This document shows positions 36,200-46,390 of a DNA stretch of 64,000 nucleotides, piece by piece. The stretch is from DASXIF01 sp036498145 (lineage in GTDB: Bacteria; Actinomycetota; Actinomycetes; Mycobacteriales; Jatrophihabitantaceae). Location of the stretch: contig CAVPSV010000005.1 of assembly GCA_963708625.1 (NCBI GenBank), positions 62,001 to 126,000 of the forward strand, given 5' to 3'. How positions within the stretch are numbered: position 1 is the first letter of the stretch; every line of letters starts with the position of its first letter. Under the pieces are notes generated by a model that was not told the DNA's origin, did not search any database, and saw only the letters and a program-made list of their open reading frames with translations. The position numbers and the translations under genes are program-made.

Positions 36200-39100
36200 C
36201 CCAGGACCGCGACATGACGCAGCACCGCGAACTGGTGCGCCCTGAGGTCGGTGCGGCGCGGCTGGCGGAGATTCTCGGACTGCCGACGCCGACCGACGAG
36301 CAGGCTGCGGTCATCGAATCGCCGCTGGAACCAGCCGTCGTCGTCGCCGGTGCCGGCTCGGGCAAGACGGAGACGATGGCCGCGCGCGTCGTGTGGCTCG
36401 TCGCCAACCGGCACGTGCGTCCCGACGAGGTGCTGGGGCTGACCTTCACCCGCAAGGCCGCCGCGGAGCTGAGTCGCCGGATCCGGCGACGGCTCACCCA
36501 ATGGCGCCGCCACGTCGAGCACGAACGACCGGACGATCAGCAGCACCTGGCCGAGCTGCTCGCGGGGGAGCCCACCGTGCTCACCTACGCCGCGCACGCC
36601 GGCCGGCTCGTGGCCGAGCACGCGTTGCGCTTGGCCGCCGAACCAGACGCGAGGCTGATCTCACCTGCGGTGTGCTGGCAGCTGGCCGACGAGGTGTCCC
36701 GCAATCACCCGGGCCGGTTGCCGGGCGATATCGGTGCGCCGTCATCGGTGCCGCGATACCTGCTTGCGATGAGTTCTCAGTTCGCCGATCACCTGGTGAC
36801 CCCGGACGAGGTGCAACGGTTCTGCACCGATCTGCTTGCCTGGTTCGACGCGCTGCCACTGGGCAACGGCATCCGCTCCGCCCACCCCGGCCGCACCCGC
36901 GACCTGATCACCTCGGTGGAGCACCGGCTGGAGCTGCTGCCGCTGGTGCGCGGGTTCTCCGCGGCCAAGGCGGCGCTGCCCGCGGTCGATTTCGCCGACC
37001 AGATGACGCTCGCGGCCCGGTTGGCGCAGTTGCCCGAGGTGGCCGAGGTCGAAAGCGCCCGCTACCGCGCAGTGCTGCTCGACGAATATCAGGACACCGG
37101 GCACGCACAGGTGCACATGCTCGCGGGGCTGTTCGGCCGGGGCCACCCGGTGACGGCCGTCGGCGACCCATTCCAGTCCATCTACGGCTGGCGCGGTGCG
37201 AGCGCCGGGAACGTGGGCCGGTTCGGCATCGCCTTTCCGCGCTCCGATGGGCAGCTCGCCACCGTGTTCCCGCTCGCTACGAGCTTCCGCAACGACCGGC
37301 TGTTGTTGGCCAGCGCCAACGTCGTGGCCGCGCCACTGCGCACCGGCCCGGCGACCATCGAGTTGCGTCCGTCCGCGGATGCCCAGCAGGGCACAGTGCT
37401 CGCCGCGCGCACGGGCACGGTGGATGAGGAAGCTCGGTGGCTTGCGCACCGGATGAAGCAGGCGTGGGACGCGCTGCCGGTCGGGAATCGCACGGCCGCG
37501 GTGCTGGTTCGCCGGCGGACGCAGATGCCGCTGCTTGCCGAGGCGCTGCAGGCCGAAGGCCTGCCGGTGGAGGTGGTCGGACTGGGCGGCCTGCTGACGA
37601 CACCTGAGGTCACCGACGTGGTTGCGACGCTTCGCGTGCTCGTTCGCAACGATGCGGGCACGGCTGTCGCCCGGCTGCTCACCGGCGCCCGCTGGCGGAT
37701 CGGGCCGGGCGATCTGGCCGCGCTGCAGCGCCGGGCCCGCTGGCTCGCGCGGCAGGGGATCGAGCCGGGGTTGCTGGCCACCGCGGAGCCGCTCAGCTTG
37801 GTGGAGGCGTTGGACGATCTTGGCCCGGCGGATGCCTACTCGCCGGCCGGGCACCACCGTCTCACCCGTCTCTCGGACGAGCTGCGCCGGCTGCGTCGCC
37901 GGGCTGCGGCACCGCTGCCCGACCTGGTCGCCGACGTCGAACGCACCCTGGGCCTGGACGTAGAGGTCGCCGCCCGCGCCGACCGGGTCGAGGTGAGCAG
38001 GGCACACCTGGACCGCTTCCTGGACGTGGCCTCGGAGTTCGCGGCATCGGCCGATGACGCGACCCTGACTGCCTTTCTCGCGTTCCTGGAAGCGGCCGAG
38101 GACGAGGAGAACGGGCTCGACGCGGGCGAGGTAGTCCTCGACTCCGAGCGCGTTCAGTTGCTCACGGTGCATGGCGCCAAGGGCCTGGAGTGGGAAGTGG
38201 TCGCGGTCCCGGGGCTCGTCCAGGGCGTGTTCCCGGCCGAGCCGCGTTCGATCAACTGGACCAGGGCGCGGCACGAGCTGCCCGGACCATTGCGCGGCGA
38301 CCGCGACGATCTGCCGGCGCTCGACCTGACCGGTGCGGCTGATCGCCGCGCCGTGCGCGACCGGTTGGAGCGATATCACGGTGATCTGGCCGCACGTCAT
38401 GCCGCGGAGGAACGCCGGCTGGCGTACGTGGCGCTCACCCGCGCTCGGTCCGTACTGCTGCTGAGCGGTTATGTGTGGGATGGCGCGCAGAAGCCACGAG
38501 AGGTGTCGCCGTTCCTCAACGACGTCCTCGAACTCGCCGCCGTGGACGAGTGGGCCGAGCCCGAGCCGGACGCGGTCAACCCCTGTACCGAGGAGCAGCG
38601 CAGCGCGTCGTGGCCGCTCGACCCGCTCGGCCCGTTCCCTGGTGATCGGGGGCTGGGCCGGCGGCCGGCGGTGCAGGCAGGTGCGGAGTTGGTGCGTGCG
38701 GCGGGAGGCGAACTTGCCCTGGCCCTGTCACCGCGCGCCGAGCAGTGGCGACTCGACGTCGACCGATTGCTGGCCGAACGCGACCGACTGCGGCAGGGTC
38801 CGGTGGTCCAGGTCGAGCTGCCCCGGCAGCTGTCGGTGACTCAGCTCGTCGAGTTGGAACGTGACCCGGCCGAGCTGGCCCGTCGATTGCGCCGGCCGGT
38901 GCCGGAGCGACCCGCGCCGTGGAGTCGGCGGGGAACGGCGTTCCACACGTGGCTGGAGCAGCGCTGGCAGTTGCAGACGCTGCTCGACGTGGACGAACTG
39001 CCGGGTGCTGCGGACGCGGACGCCGACGACTCGGAGTTCGTCGCCCTGCGCGAGGCGTTCGAAGACAGCCAGTGGGCCGCGCGGACGCCGGCCGCGGTCG

Positions 39101-39411
39101 AGGTCCCGTTCGAGATGGCGGTGGACGGGACCGTGGTCCGTGGCCGGATGGACGCGGTGTTCGGCGACCGCGCGTCCGGCTGGGAGATCGTCGACTGGAA
39201 GACGGGAGCCCCACGAACCGGTGCCGCGGCTCGCGCGGCCGCAGTACAGCTGGCCGCGTACCGGCTGGCCTGGGCGCGGCTCAATCAGATCCCGGACGAT
39301 CAGGTGCACACGGTGCGCGCCGCGTTCCACTACGTGCGCACCAATCAGACCGTTGCCCCGGCCGATCTGCTCGACGCTGCCGGTCTGCGCGCCCTGGTAC
39401 TCGGCACCTAG
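36196..39411 (+). CDS. adnB: AdnB-like helicase-nuclease subunit
   Basis: A 1071-residue partner of AdnA, starting GTG 36196 inside the overlapping GTGA. Motor: Walker A GAGSGKTET (about 54), LDEYQD (about 295) and HGAKGLEWE (about 657). C-terminal nuclease: VVRGRMDAVFGDRASGWEIV followed by DWKTG, with Asp and Lys of the metal site. It lacks the Cys set of the AdnA nuclease, so no Fe-S cluster is expected. Both subunits having motor and nuclease domains is typical of AdnAB. Its stop codon (39409-39411) interlocks with the convergent monooxygenase stop in the sequence CTAG. Confidence 0.88.
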   Translation: MTQDRDMTQHRELVRPEVGAARLAEILGLPTPTDEQAAVIESPLEPAVVVAGAGSGKTETMAARVVWLVANRHVRPDEVLGLTFTRKAAAELSRRIRRRLTQWRRHVEHERPDDQQHLAELLAGEPTVLTYAAHAGRLVAEHALRLAAEPDARLISPAVCWQLADEVSRNHPGRLPGDIGAPSSVPRYLLAMSSQFADHLVTPDEVQRFCTDLLAWFDALPLGNGIRSAHPGRTRDLITSVEHRLELLPLVRGFSAAKAALPAVDFADQMTLAARLAQLPEVAEVESARYRAVLLDEYQDTGHAQVHMLAGLFGRGHPVTAVGDPFQSIYGWRGASAGNVGRFGIAFPRSDGQLATVFPLATSFRNDRLLLASANVVAAPLRTGPATIELRPSADAQQGTVLAARTGTVDEEARWLAHRMKQAWDALPVGNRTAAVLVRRRTQMPLLAEALQAEGLPVEVVGLGGLLTTPEVTDVVATLRVLVRNDAGTAVARLLTGARWRIGPGDLAALQRRARWLARQGIEPGLLATAEPLSLVEALDDLGPADAYSPAGHHRLTRLSDELRRLRRRAAAPLPDLVADVERTLGLDVEVAARADRVEVSRAHLDRFLDVASEFAASADDATLTAFLAFLEAAEDEENGLDAGEVVLDSERVQLLTVHGAKGLEWEVVAVPGLVQGVFPAEPRSINWTRARHELPGPLRGDRDDLPALDLTGAADRRAVRDRLERYHGDLAARHAAEERRLAYVALTRARSVLLLSGYVWDGAQKPREVSPFLNDVLELAAVDEWAEPEPDAVNPCTEEQRSASWPLDPLGPFPGDRGLGRRPAVQAGAELVRAAGGELALALSPRAEQWRLDVDRLLAERDRLRQGPVVQVELPRQLSVTQLVELERDPAELARRLRRPVPERPAPWSRRGTAFHTWLEQRWQLQTLLDVDELPGAADADADDSEFVALREAFEDSQWAARTPAAVEVPFEMAVDGTVVRGRMDAVFGDRASGWEIVDWKTGAPRTGAAARAAAVQLAAYRLAWARLNQIPDDQVHTVRAAFHYVRTNQTVAPADLLDAAGLRALVLGT

Positions 39412-40553
39412 CTCCCGCGAACCGCGGCCTGCGGCACGGCCGCCGGCGTCGGCGCAGACGCCGGCGCCGGCGACGCCACGTGTGCGGGCGCCTGGTCGAG
39501 ACGCTTGATGAGGTAGGTCGCGTCGCGAGCGAGTCCCCACAGCGACGCGGACGCCAAGGCGAACTGGAACTCCAGGCCGAGGAAATACAGCCCGGGTACA
39601 GCGGTGGAGACCCCGCGCGTGTGCGCCGGGTACCCGTCCTCGTTGAACGCCGGGATGTCGATCCACGGGAAGTCGTGCCAGTACCCGGTGCACCAGATGA
39701 CGTTGGTGACGTCGGGTACCTGACCGTCGTCGAGCTGCGGCAGGCCGTCCCGCACGCCCACGACCCGGCCGACCCGCTGCACGCCGGCCCGTGCCAACCA
39801 CTTCGGCTTCTGCCGGATCAGCGGTGTGGCTTTGCCGCGCAGCTTCGGCGCCGCCCTGCGGCCCACTGGGGTGCGCAGGCAGAGCACATTGCGTTGCACG
39901 AACCGGACCACCCGCACCACCACCTGCCGGGCGAAGAGCTTGTCGATGTCCGCCGGGATGTGCGACAACGTCGGCCCGGCCAGCCAGGTGGGATGGGTGC
40001 GTACGACGTCGAGGCTGATGTCGGCGCCCGAATTGCCGGCGCCGACCAGCAGCACGCCGCCCGGCTGTAGCTGCCGGGGATTGCGGTAGCCGCTGGCATG
40101 CACCTGCACGATGTGCCCGTCCAGCTCGGATGCGAATTCGGGCACCTTCGGCTCGCGGTACGACCCGGTCGCGACGACGACGTTGCTCGCGGTGATCTCG
40201 CCTGCCGTCGTGTCGACGCGGAACAGCGCGCCATCCCTACGCAGCCGCGTCACCCGTACCCCGAGCCGGATCGGTAGCTCGTGATGCGCTGCGTAGCGCT
40301 CGAGGTATTCGGCCATCTCGTCCTTGGTCGGCGCAAGGCTGCGCTGGGCGGTGAACCGGAGCCCGGGCAGTTCGCAATCGCGGCCGGGCGTGAACAGCCG
40401 CAGCGAGTCCCACCGACCCCGCCACGCGTCGCCGACACGGCTACCCGCATCGAGGATGACGAACTGGCGTCCCCTGCGTCGCAACTCGTACCCGGCCACC
40501 AGCCCTGCCTGGCCACCGCCGATCACCACGGTCTCTACATATTCGCTGTCCAC
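39408..40553 (-). CDS. Flavin-dependent monooxygenase (FAD/NADPH)
   Basis: A 381-residue flavoprotein. The FAD Rossmann motif is VVIGGGQAGLVAGYELRRRG (about residues 8-27) and the NADPH Rossmann motif VLLVGAGNSGADISLD (about 163-178). Between them ATGSYREPKVPEF, and late VIWCTGYWHDFPW, are typical of flavin-containing monooxygenases and YUCCA-like proteins, which hydroxylate soft nucleophiles or catalyse Baeyer-Villiger reactions. An Ala/Pro-rich tail ends the protein. The substrate is unknown. Convergent with AdnB, sharing a 4-bp stop overlap. Confidence 0.88.
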   Translation of the reverse strand: MDSEYVETVVIGGGQAGLVAGYELRRRGRQFVILDAGSRVGDAWRGRWDSLRLFTPGRDCELPGLRFTAQRSLAPTKDEMAEYLERYAAHHELPIRLGVRVTRLRRDGALFRVDTTAGEITASNVVVATGSYREPKVPEFASELDGHIVQVHASGYRNPRQLQPGGVLLVGAGNSGADISLDVVRTHPTWLAGPTLSHIPADIDKLFARQVVVRVVRFVQRNVLCLRTPVGRRAAPKLRGKATPLIRQKPKWLARAGVQRVGRVVGVRDGLPQLDDGQVPDVTNVIWCTGYWHDFPWIDIPAFNEDGYPAHTRGVSTAVPGLYFLGLEFQFALASASLWGLARDATYLIKRLDQAPAHVASPAPASAPTPAAVPQAAVRGS

Positions 40554-40650
40554 CGCTCATCCCTCCACGTCAGCCTTACATTGCTTGCGACGTTAGGAGG
40601 CCGACGATGGGCGGCCATCGGCAGAACTACCCATTCCGAAATTCGGCCGG

Positions 40651-42276
40651 CTACACAATCTCGTGCTGATACGCGAACGCGGTGGCGGCGGCCCGCGAGC
40701 CGACGTCGAGCTTGCTGAAGATGTTGCTCAGATGGCGGTGCACCGTCTTCTCCGACAGGAACAGCTCTTCGGCGATCGTCCGGTTCGACTTACCCGCGGC
40801 GACGAGCCGCAGCACCTGCACCTCACGTAGCGTGAGCCCGCCTGGTGACTGTCTCGGCGCATGCCTCGAGAGCTTCGGTATCCGCTCCAGCTCCGGCTTG
40901 GCACCGAGTTCTCCGAACGCCCAGCGGGCTGCGTCGAACTCCAGTTCCGCAGTGTCCTCGTCGCCCAGCGCGCGGCAGACCGACCCGATGAGTACCCGCA
41001 CGCGCGCGCTCTCGTACGGCGCGGCAAGTTGCTGCCACGTGGCCCACGCCGATCGCAGGGCGCCGAGAGCGCGCTGCGGGTCACCTTCGGCCAGCGCCAC
41101 CGAGCCGTCGGCGTATCGGGCGTGCGCGGCAAGCAGCGGCACGTCGGCTGCCGCCGAGATCAGCGCCAGTTCATCAGCAGCGACGCGCGCGGCAACGACA
41201 TCGCCGGCGGCCAGTTCGACCTCGACGGTGGCGCCGAGCAGCCGCGCCCGGGCCGGCACCGCGACCGACTCGTCGAGCGCACGACGCAACGCCGCCCGGG
41301 CCGAATCGACGTGGCCCTGGCGCAGCCGCAGCAAACCCAGCCCAGGCTGCGTCTCGTGGCCGTGCTGGCTGGCTTGCTTGTAGGCGACTTCGGCCGCGTC
41401 GAGCTCGCCGCGCAGGCGGTGCAGTTCGCCGATTCGGTAGTACGCGTTGCCCAGGTTGGGGCCGGCGCCGTCGGCGAGCCAGTCCCGTGCACGCAGTGCC
41501 TCCCGGTAGGCCTCCGGCCACGCACCGTGCAAGGTCAGGATCTCCGCGCGGTGCACCAGGCAGTTGCCGCGGTAGGGCACCAGGTCCGGCTCCCGGTCAC
41601 ACCATCGCGTCAACGCGGCCGTCCAGTCCTGCGCACGTCGCACGTCGAGCACCTGCTGACAGCACTCGATGGCAGCGCAGTGCGCCAGGCCCGCGACCAG
41701 CGGGGACACGTCGTCGGACGTGACCGCGACCATCACCTCGTCCAGCAGCGGCAGCGCTTCGTCGGCGCGACCGAGGTAAGCCAGGCATTGGCTGCGACCC
41801 AGTCGACCGAGCGCCATTGCGTTTCGATCCCGCAACCGATCGGCGTGCTGCTGCGCCTGGGTGAACATCGGCAGCGCAGCCTCGAAGTCGCCGGCAAGCA
41901 TGGTGCCGGCCGCGAGTTGGCCGAGCACGAACGTGTGCGCAGCGTTTTCGAGGCCGTTGTCCGCACACAACGCCTGTGCGCGGGCGAGCCAGCCGCCACC
42001 GGTCGCGATCTCCCCGCGGGTGAGCAGGCCGAAGGAGCACCAGCACGCGGCGAGCGCAGCCTGTTCCAGAGCGCCGGCGCAGAGGTGGGCGGCATACGCG
42101 CTCGACCAGGCGTCGACGGATTCGTCATTGCGGCCGAGGCAGTGCGCGGCGACCGCCAGTCGTTCCAGATGCTGGGCATCGAGCCCTTGCTCGGCGTCGG
42201 CCACGCGCAGCTGCTGGTACGCGTCGGTCCAGGCGCGTCGGGCGTAGGCCTCGTCCGCGTGTTGCAGGGCCGTCAT
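40651..42276 (-). CDS. LuxR-type regulator with TPR-like sensor region
   Basis: A 541-residue regulator. The last 65 residues form a LuxR/NarL helix-turn-helix: GLTLREVQVLRLVAAGKSNR followed by TIAEELFLSEKTVHRHLSNI. The first about 460 residues are all-helical tetratricopeptide-like repeats (Ala/Leu/Arg-rich, for example ALRARDWLADGAGPNLGNAY). There is no P-loop, so it is not a full LAL/MalT ATPase. Related standalone proteins regulate accessory metabolism. The neighbours are oxidoreductases it might control. The minus-strand start is ATG 42276. Confidence 0.85.
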   Translation of the reverse strand: MTALQHADEAYARRAWTDAYQQLRVADAEQGLDAQHLERLAVAAHCLGRNDESVDAWSSAYAAHLCAGALEQAALAACWCSFGLLTRGEIATGGGWLARAQALCADNGLENAAHTFVLGQLAAGTMLAGDFEAALPMFTQAQQHADRLRDRNAMALGRLGRSQCLAYLGRADEALPLLDEVMVAVTSDDVSPLVAGLAHCAAIECCQQVLDVRRAQDWTAALTRWCDREPDLVPYRGNCLVHRAEILTLHGAWPEAYREALRARDWLADGAGPNLGNAYYRIGELHRLRGELDAAEVAYKQASQHGHETQPGLGLLRLRQGHVDSARAALRRALDESVAVPARARLLGATVEVELAAGDVVAARVAADELALISAAADVPLLAAHARYADGSVALAEGDPQRALGALRSAWATWQQLAAPYESARVRVLIGSVCRALGDEDTAELEFDAARWAFGELGAKPELERIPKLSRHAPRQSPGGLTLREVQVLRLVAAGKSNRTIAEELFLSEKTVHRHLSNIFSKLDVGSRAAATAFAYQHEIV

Positions 42277-42424
42277 CGGTCACGCCCTACCGCAGGACGG
42301 CCTCGGGCCACAGCAGTTGCCCAGGCAGCCACCACATCACTATGACCCAGATCCACAGTTTTGCGCGACGCGGCGACCCTTCACCGCCGGACGGCCGGAC
42401 GCGGCCGGTGCCGAGCGGCTCAGG

Positions 42425-43645
42425 TCAGAGCGACACGGCGGAACGGGTCGGCTGCGCGTGTGCGCGCAGCCGGAAACGCTCCGGCACCTCGCCGCTGCCG
42501 GTGACCAGCCCCGCGCACAGCTCACCGATCAGCGGTGCGAACTTCGCGCCGTGTCCCGAACACGGCGAGCACACCACGAACGGTCCGACGCGATCCACGA
42601 TGAAGTCCTCGCTCGTCGTCGTCGTGTACAGACAGGTGCCCTCGGACCGCGGGCGTGGCTCCAGTCCGGGCAGCCAACGCTGCACGTAGTCCACCACCCG
42701 GTCGCGCGAGGACGGGTCCACAACGCCGTCACGGGTACCGGCGGTGGTACGGCGACCGAAGTCGTGTTCACCGATCTTGCGGTCGTTTCTCGTCCCACCG
42801 TCGCGCCCGCCGGCGAGGTGATAGATACCGTGCCCGTCCAGCTGGTGGATCACGCTCGGCCACGGCGCGACGGAGGTGTCCAGGCGCGGGAAGTGGAAGA
42901 TCTGCTGCTGCGTCACCCGCAGCGGCGGCATCGGCACCAGACCATCGAGTAGATCGGGCACCCAAGCACCCGCCGCGATCACCACCTGACGCGCGACGAG
43001 CCGCGAGCCGTCGACAAGGTCCACCCGGGCACCGGCCCGACCGTCGCCCAGCGGCCGCACCGCACGCACCGCCACGCCGTAGCGAATCTCGGCGCCGCGG
43101 CGTCGCGCGCACTCGATCATGGCGGCCACGGCGCGTTCGGCGTCCAGTGTGCCCGCCTCGGCGTGGTACACGACCGGACCGTCGAAGCGCATGCCCGGCC
43201 AGCGTCGCTCCGCCTCGGTGGGCTCGAGTAGCTCATGGGCTGCGCCCACCTCGGTCAGGCCGGCGGCGACGGTAGTTACGTCGCGCGTGGACCCGAAATC
43301 AAGACCGCCGAGTATGCGCAGCAGGGGCGTCTCGGATTCGCGCTCAACCTCGCGCCACAGCTCGAACGCCCGACCGGAAAGCCGCGTGTAGAACGGGTCG
43401 GCGTATGCGCGTCGGATGATCCGCGCGCTGCCATGCGAGCTGCCGCGATCGTGGCCGGGCTCGAACTGCTCGACGACGTGCACCTGCAGCCCCGCCCGGG
43501 TCGCGGCCCACGCGGTCGCGGCGCCCATCAGGCCGGCGCCGACTACCACGACATCCACCGTGCCGTCCGTCGGGCTGCCCAGCGCGCGATCCGTCGGCGC
43601 GGGCACGGCGCGCTCCGCTTGGCTGCCCGAACCTGGCTCCATCAC
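42425..43645 (-). CDS. Sarcosine/N-methyltryptophan oxidase-like FAD oxidoreductase
   Basis: A 406-residue DAO-family flavoenzyme. The FAD-binding motif is VVVVGAGLMGAATAWAATRAG (residues about 32-52, first strand) followed by VVEQFEPGHDRGSSHGSARI, the monomeric sarcosine oxidase signature. The Cys of GTCLYT (about 338) aligns with the Cys that covalently binds FAD in sarcosine oxidase, and SGHGAKFAP follows. It would oxidise an N-methyl amino acid to the free amine, formaldehyde and peroxide. The first 25 residues are low-complexity, and the true start may be internal. Divergent from the M20 peptidase by 20 bp. Confidence 0.88.
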   Translation of the reverse strand: MMEPGSGSQAERAVPAPTDRALGSPTDGTVDVVVVGAGLMGAATAWAATRAGLQVHVVEQFEPGHDRGSSHGSARIIRRAYADPFYTRLSGRAFELWREVERESETPLLRILGGLDFGSTRDVTTVAAGLTEVGAAHELLEPTEAERRWPGMRFDGPVVYHAEAGTLDAERAVAAMIECARRRGAEIRYGVAVRAVRPLGDGRAGARVDLVDGSRLVARQVVIAAGAWVPDLLDGLVPMPPLRVTQQQIFHFPRLDTSVAPWPSVIHQLDGHGIYHLAGGRDGGTRNDRKIGEHDFGRRTTAGTRDGVVDPSSRDRVVDYVQRWLPGLEPRPRSEGTCLYTTTTSEDFIVDRVGPFVVCSPCSGHGAKFAPLIGELCAGLVTGSGEVPERFRLRAHAQPTRSAVSL

Positions 43646-43665
43646 CGCAGGCTATCGTCGGCGAA

Positions 43666-45078
43666 GTGAGTAACCGCAGCGCTGAACGGACCTTCGTCAC
43701 CGGCCACCGCACCGACCTTCTCGCCGACCTGGACCAATGGCTGAGAATCCCGGGCATCAGCGCCCAGCCCGAACGGCACGCCGACGTACACCGCAGTGCG
43801 GAATGGTTCGCCGCCGCGGCCCGCGCGACCGGCTTCCCGACCGTCGAGATCTGGCCGACCGCCGGGTTGCCCACCGTGTATGCCGAGTGGCCCAGTGCGG
43901 ACCCCGAGGCGGTCACCGTCCTGGTCTACGGCCACCACGATGTCCAGCCGGTCGATCCGCTGGAGCTCTGGCATACCGATCCGTTCGAACCGACGATCGA
44001 CGGCGACCTACTGCACGCGCGGGGTGCCTCCGACGACAAGGGGCAACTGCTGTTCCACCTGCTCGGCATCCGAGCCCACCTCGCCGCCACCGCAGCCACC
44101 AGTCCCGCCGTCACGCTGAAGTTCTTGATCGAGGGCGAGGAGGAGTCCGGCTCGCCCAACTTCGCGGCACTGCTGCGCGAACGTCGTGACCGCCTCGACT
44201 GCGACGTGGTTGTCGTCACCGACACCGGCATGATCGCGGCGGATCAGCCGAGCGTGGTGACCGGCATGCGCGGGCTGGTGGCGTGCACCGTCGCCTTCCA
44301 CGGTCCTGACCTTGATCTGCATTCGGGCACGTTCGGCGGCGCGGTGCCCAACCCCGCCACCGCGATCGCACGACTCGCCGGGCACCTGCATGACGACGAC
44401 GGCCGGGTACGTGTGCCCGGCTTCTACGACGACGTCCGCGACCTGAGCGCCACCGAACGCGAACTGTTCGCCCGGGTGCCGCACGAGGACTCGGAGTTCC
44501 TCGACGTCGCCAAGTCACGTGCGCTGTTCGGCGAGAAGGGCTTCAGCACCCTCGAGCGTCTCGGTGCCCGCCCGACTGCGGAGGTCAACGGCCTCGGCGG
44601 CGGTTACCAGGGCAGTGGCACCAAGACCATCGTGCCCAGCGACGCGTTCGCCAAGCTCTCGTTCCGGCTGGTCGCCGACCAGGATCCCGGCAAGATCATC
44701 GAAGCGGTGGCGCAGTTCGTCGCCGAGCACACGCCCCCGGGCATCTCCTCGACGATCGAGTGGGAGGGCGACGGGGTGGCGCCGTGCATCGTGCCACTGG
44801 ACAACCCCGCCTACGTCGCACTGGCCGAGGCGATCGGGGCAGCCTTCGACGGGCGTCCCGTGTTGCCCACCCGCGAAGGCGGCAGCGGGCCGGAGGCGGA
44901 GCTGCAGCAGGCCATCGGCGCGCCGATGGTGTTCCTCGGGGTCGGCCTGCCCGACGACCAGATCCATGCGCCGAACGAGAAGGTGAACCTGTCCATGTTG
45001 TACAAGGGCGCCGAGGCAGCGGCACTGCTCTGGTCACGGCTGGCACAGCTCGGCCGCTCCGGCCTAGCCATAGGGTGA
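43666..45078 (+). CDS. M20-family dipeptidase
   Basis: A 470-residue zinc peptidase of the M20/carnosinase-like group. Metal ligands and base are in VYGHHDVQPVDP (His about 88, Asp about 90), RGASDDKGQ (Asp about 122), EGEEESGS (Glu about 159-160), TDTGM and a late His. The insert domain GMRGLVACTVAFHGPDLDLH is typical of the dipeptidase branch, with SGTFGGAVPNP. It cleaves small dipeptides in the cytosol; no signal peptide is present. GTG 43666 is the start. Followed 4 bp later by the M16 protease genes, probably one operon. Confidence 0.92.
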   Translation: MSNRSAERTFVTGHRTDLLADLDQWLRIPGISAQPERHADVHRSAEWFAAAARATGFPTVEIWPTAGLPTVYAEWPSADPEAVTVLVYGHHDVQPVDPLELWHTDPFEPTIDGDLLHARGASDDKGQLLFHLLGIRAHLAATAATSPAVTLKFLIEGEEESGSPNFAALLRERRDRLDCDVVVVTDTGMIAADQPSVVTGMRGLVACTVAFHGPDLDLHSGTFGGAVPNPATAIARLAGHLHDDDGRVRVPGFYDDVRDLSATERELFARVPHEDSEFLDVAKSRALFGEKGFSTLERLGARPTAEVNGLGGGYQGSGTKTIVPSDAFAKLSFRLVADQDPGKIIEAVAQFVAEHTPPGISSTIEWEGDGVAPCIVPLDNPAYVALAEAIGAAFDGRPVLPTREGGSGPEAELQQAIGAPMVFLGVGLPDDQIHAPNEKVNLSMLYKGAEAAALLWSRLAQLGRSGLAIG

Positions 45079-45082
45079 TCGT

Positions 45083-46390
45083 GTGCCCCGAACCGCGACC
45101 TTGCCCGCACCGACATTCGAACTGAGCCGCGCCACGCTCGACAACGGGCTGCGGGTGCTGCTGGCCCCGGATCGCTCGGCACCGGTGGTCGGGGTCGGGG
45201 TGCTGTACGACGTCGGCATGCGTTCCGAGCCGGTCGGCCGAACCGGCTTCGCCCACCTGTTCGAGCACCTCATGTTCCAGGGCTCGGCGCATCTGGAGAA
45301 GCTCGACCACTTCCGCTACGTCCAGGCCTCCGGCGGCACCTTCAACGGCAGCACGCATTTCGACTACACGAACTACCACGAGCTGCTGCCATCCAACGCA
45401 CTCGAACGCGCGCTGTTCCTCGAAGCCGACCGGATGCTCTCACCCCGCATCACCGAAGAGAACCTCGCCAACCAGCTCGAGGTGGTCAAGAACGAGATCC
45501 GGGTGAACGTCATGAACCGCCCGTACGGCGGGTTCCCGTGGCTCGTGTTGCCGTCGGTGCTGTTCGACACCTTCGCCAACTCGCACAACGGTTACGGCGA
45601 CTTCGCCGACCTGGAGAGCGCGACTGTCGCCGATGCGCGTGACTTCTTCGCCCGTTACTACGCGCCCGGCAACGCGGTGCTCGTCGTGGCCGGTGATCTC
45701 GACGTCGACGAGACCCTCGCGATGATCGACAAGCATTTCGGCGCAATCGGCAAGCGACGCGTACCCAAGCGACCGAACTTCCGCGAACCCCCGCTAACCG
45801 CCGAACGCCGAAGCACCCACGACGATCAGCACGCACCGATCCCGGCGGTCGCGCTGGGCTATCGCGTGCCCGACCCGGTCCGCAAGCTCGACGCGCTCCT
45901 CGCGCACGTGCTGCTCACCGAGGCGCTGACCGACGGCGACGCCTCCCGGCTGCAGCAGCGACTGGTGCACCGCGACGGACTGGTCACCGACATCGGCGCG
46001 TACGTCGGCGAGTTCGGTGATCCGTTCGACGAACGCGACCCCACCGCGCTCACCGTCACCGCGCACTACCCGGACGCCGCGTCGCTCGATCGGATCCTTG
46101 GCGCGATCGACGAGGAGATCGGGGACATCGCGGACAACGGTGTCCCCGACGCCGAGCTGGACCGGGTTCGCACCCGACTGGTCAGCGGCATGTTGCGCGA
46201 ACTCGACTCGGTCATGTCGCGCACGCTCGACCTGGCCAAGTTCGAACTCATACACGGCCGGGCGGAACTGCTCGGCGAATTGCCGGCACGGTTCGCGGCG
46301 ATCTCGGCCGCTGACGTTCAGGCGGCGGCTGCTCTGTTGCGGCCGGACAACCGTGCGGTGGTCGAACTCGTTGCCGGCGGCGCCCGGTGA
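45083..46390 (+). CDS. M16-family zinc protease, catalytic subunit
   Basis: A 435-residue M16 peptidase. The inverted zinc motif HxxEH is HLFEH at residues 58-62, with the third ligand Glu in LEVVKNE (about 138). The two-lobed arrangement and length match the subunit form of M16B proteases, which work as dimers of an active and an inactive chain. No signal peptide is visible. It is coupled by GTGA to a second M16 protein lacking the zinc motif, giving the same alpha/beta plan as mitochondrial processing peptidase. Confidence 0.92.
   Translation: MPRTATLPAPTFELSRATLDNGLRVLLAPDRSAPVVGVGVLYDVGMRSEPVGRTGFAHLFEHLMFQGSAHLEKLDHFRYVQASGGTFNGSTHFDYTNYHELLPSNALERALFLEADRMLSPRITEENLANQLEVVKNEIRVNVMNRPYGGFPWLVLPSVLFDTFANSHNGYGDFADLESATVADARDFFARYYAPGNAVLVVAGDLDVDETLAMIDKHFGAIGKRRVPKRPNFREPPLTAERRSTHDDQHAPIPAVALGYRVPDPVRKLDALLAHVLLTEALTDGDASRLQQRLVHRDGLVTDIGAYVGEFGDPFDERDPTALTVTAHYPDAASLDRILGAIDEEIGDIADNGVPDAELDRVRTRLVSGMLRELDSVMSRTLDLAKFELIHGRAELLGELPARFAAISAADVQAAAALLRPDNRAVVELVAGGAR

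Noticed and set aside
36742..38400. 552-codon open frame on the minus strand inside AdnB
   Set aside because: Opposite to well-defined helicase motifs and without features of its own.
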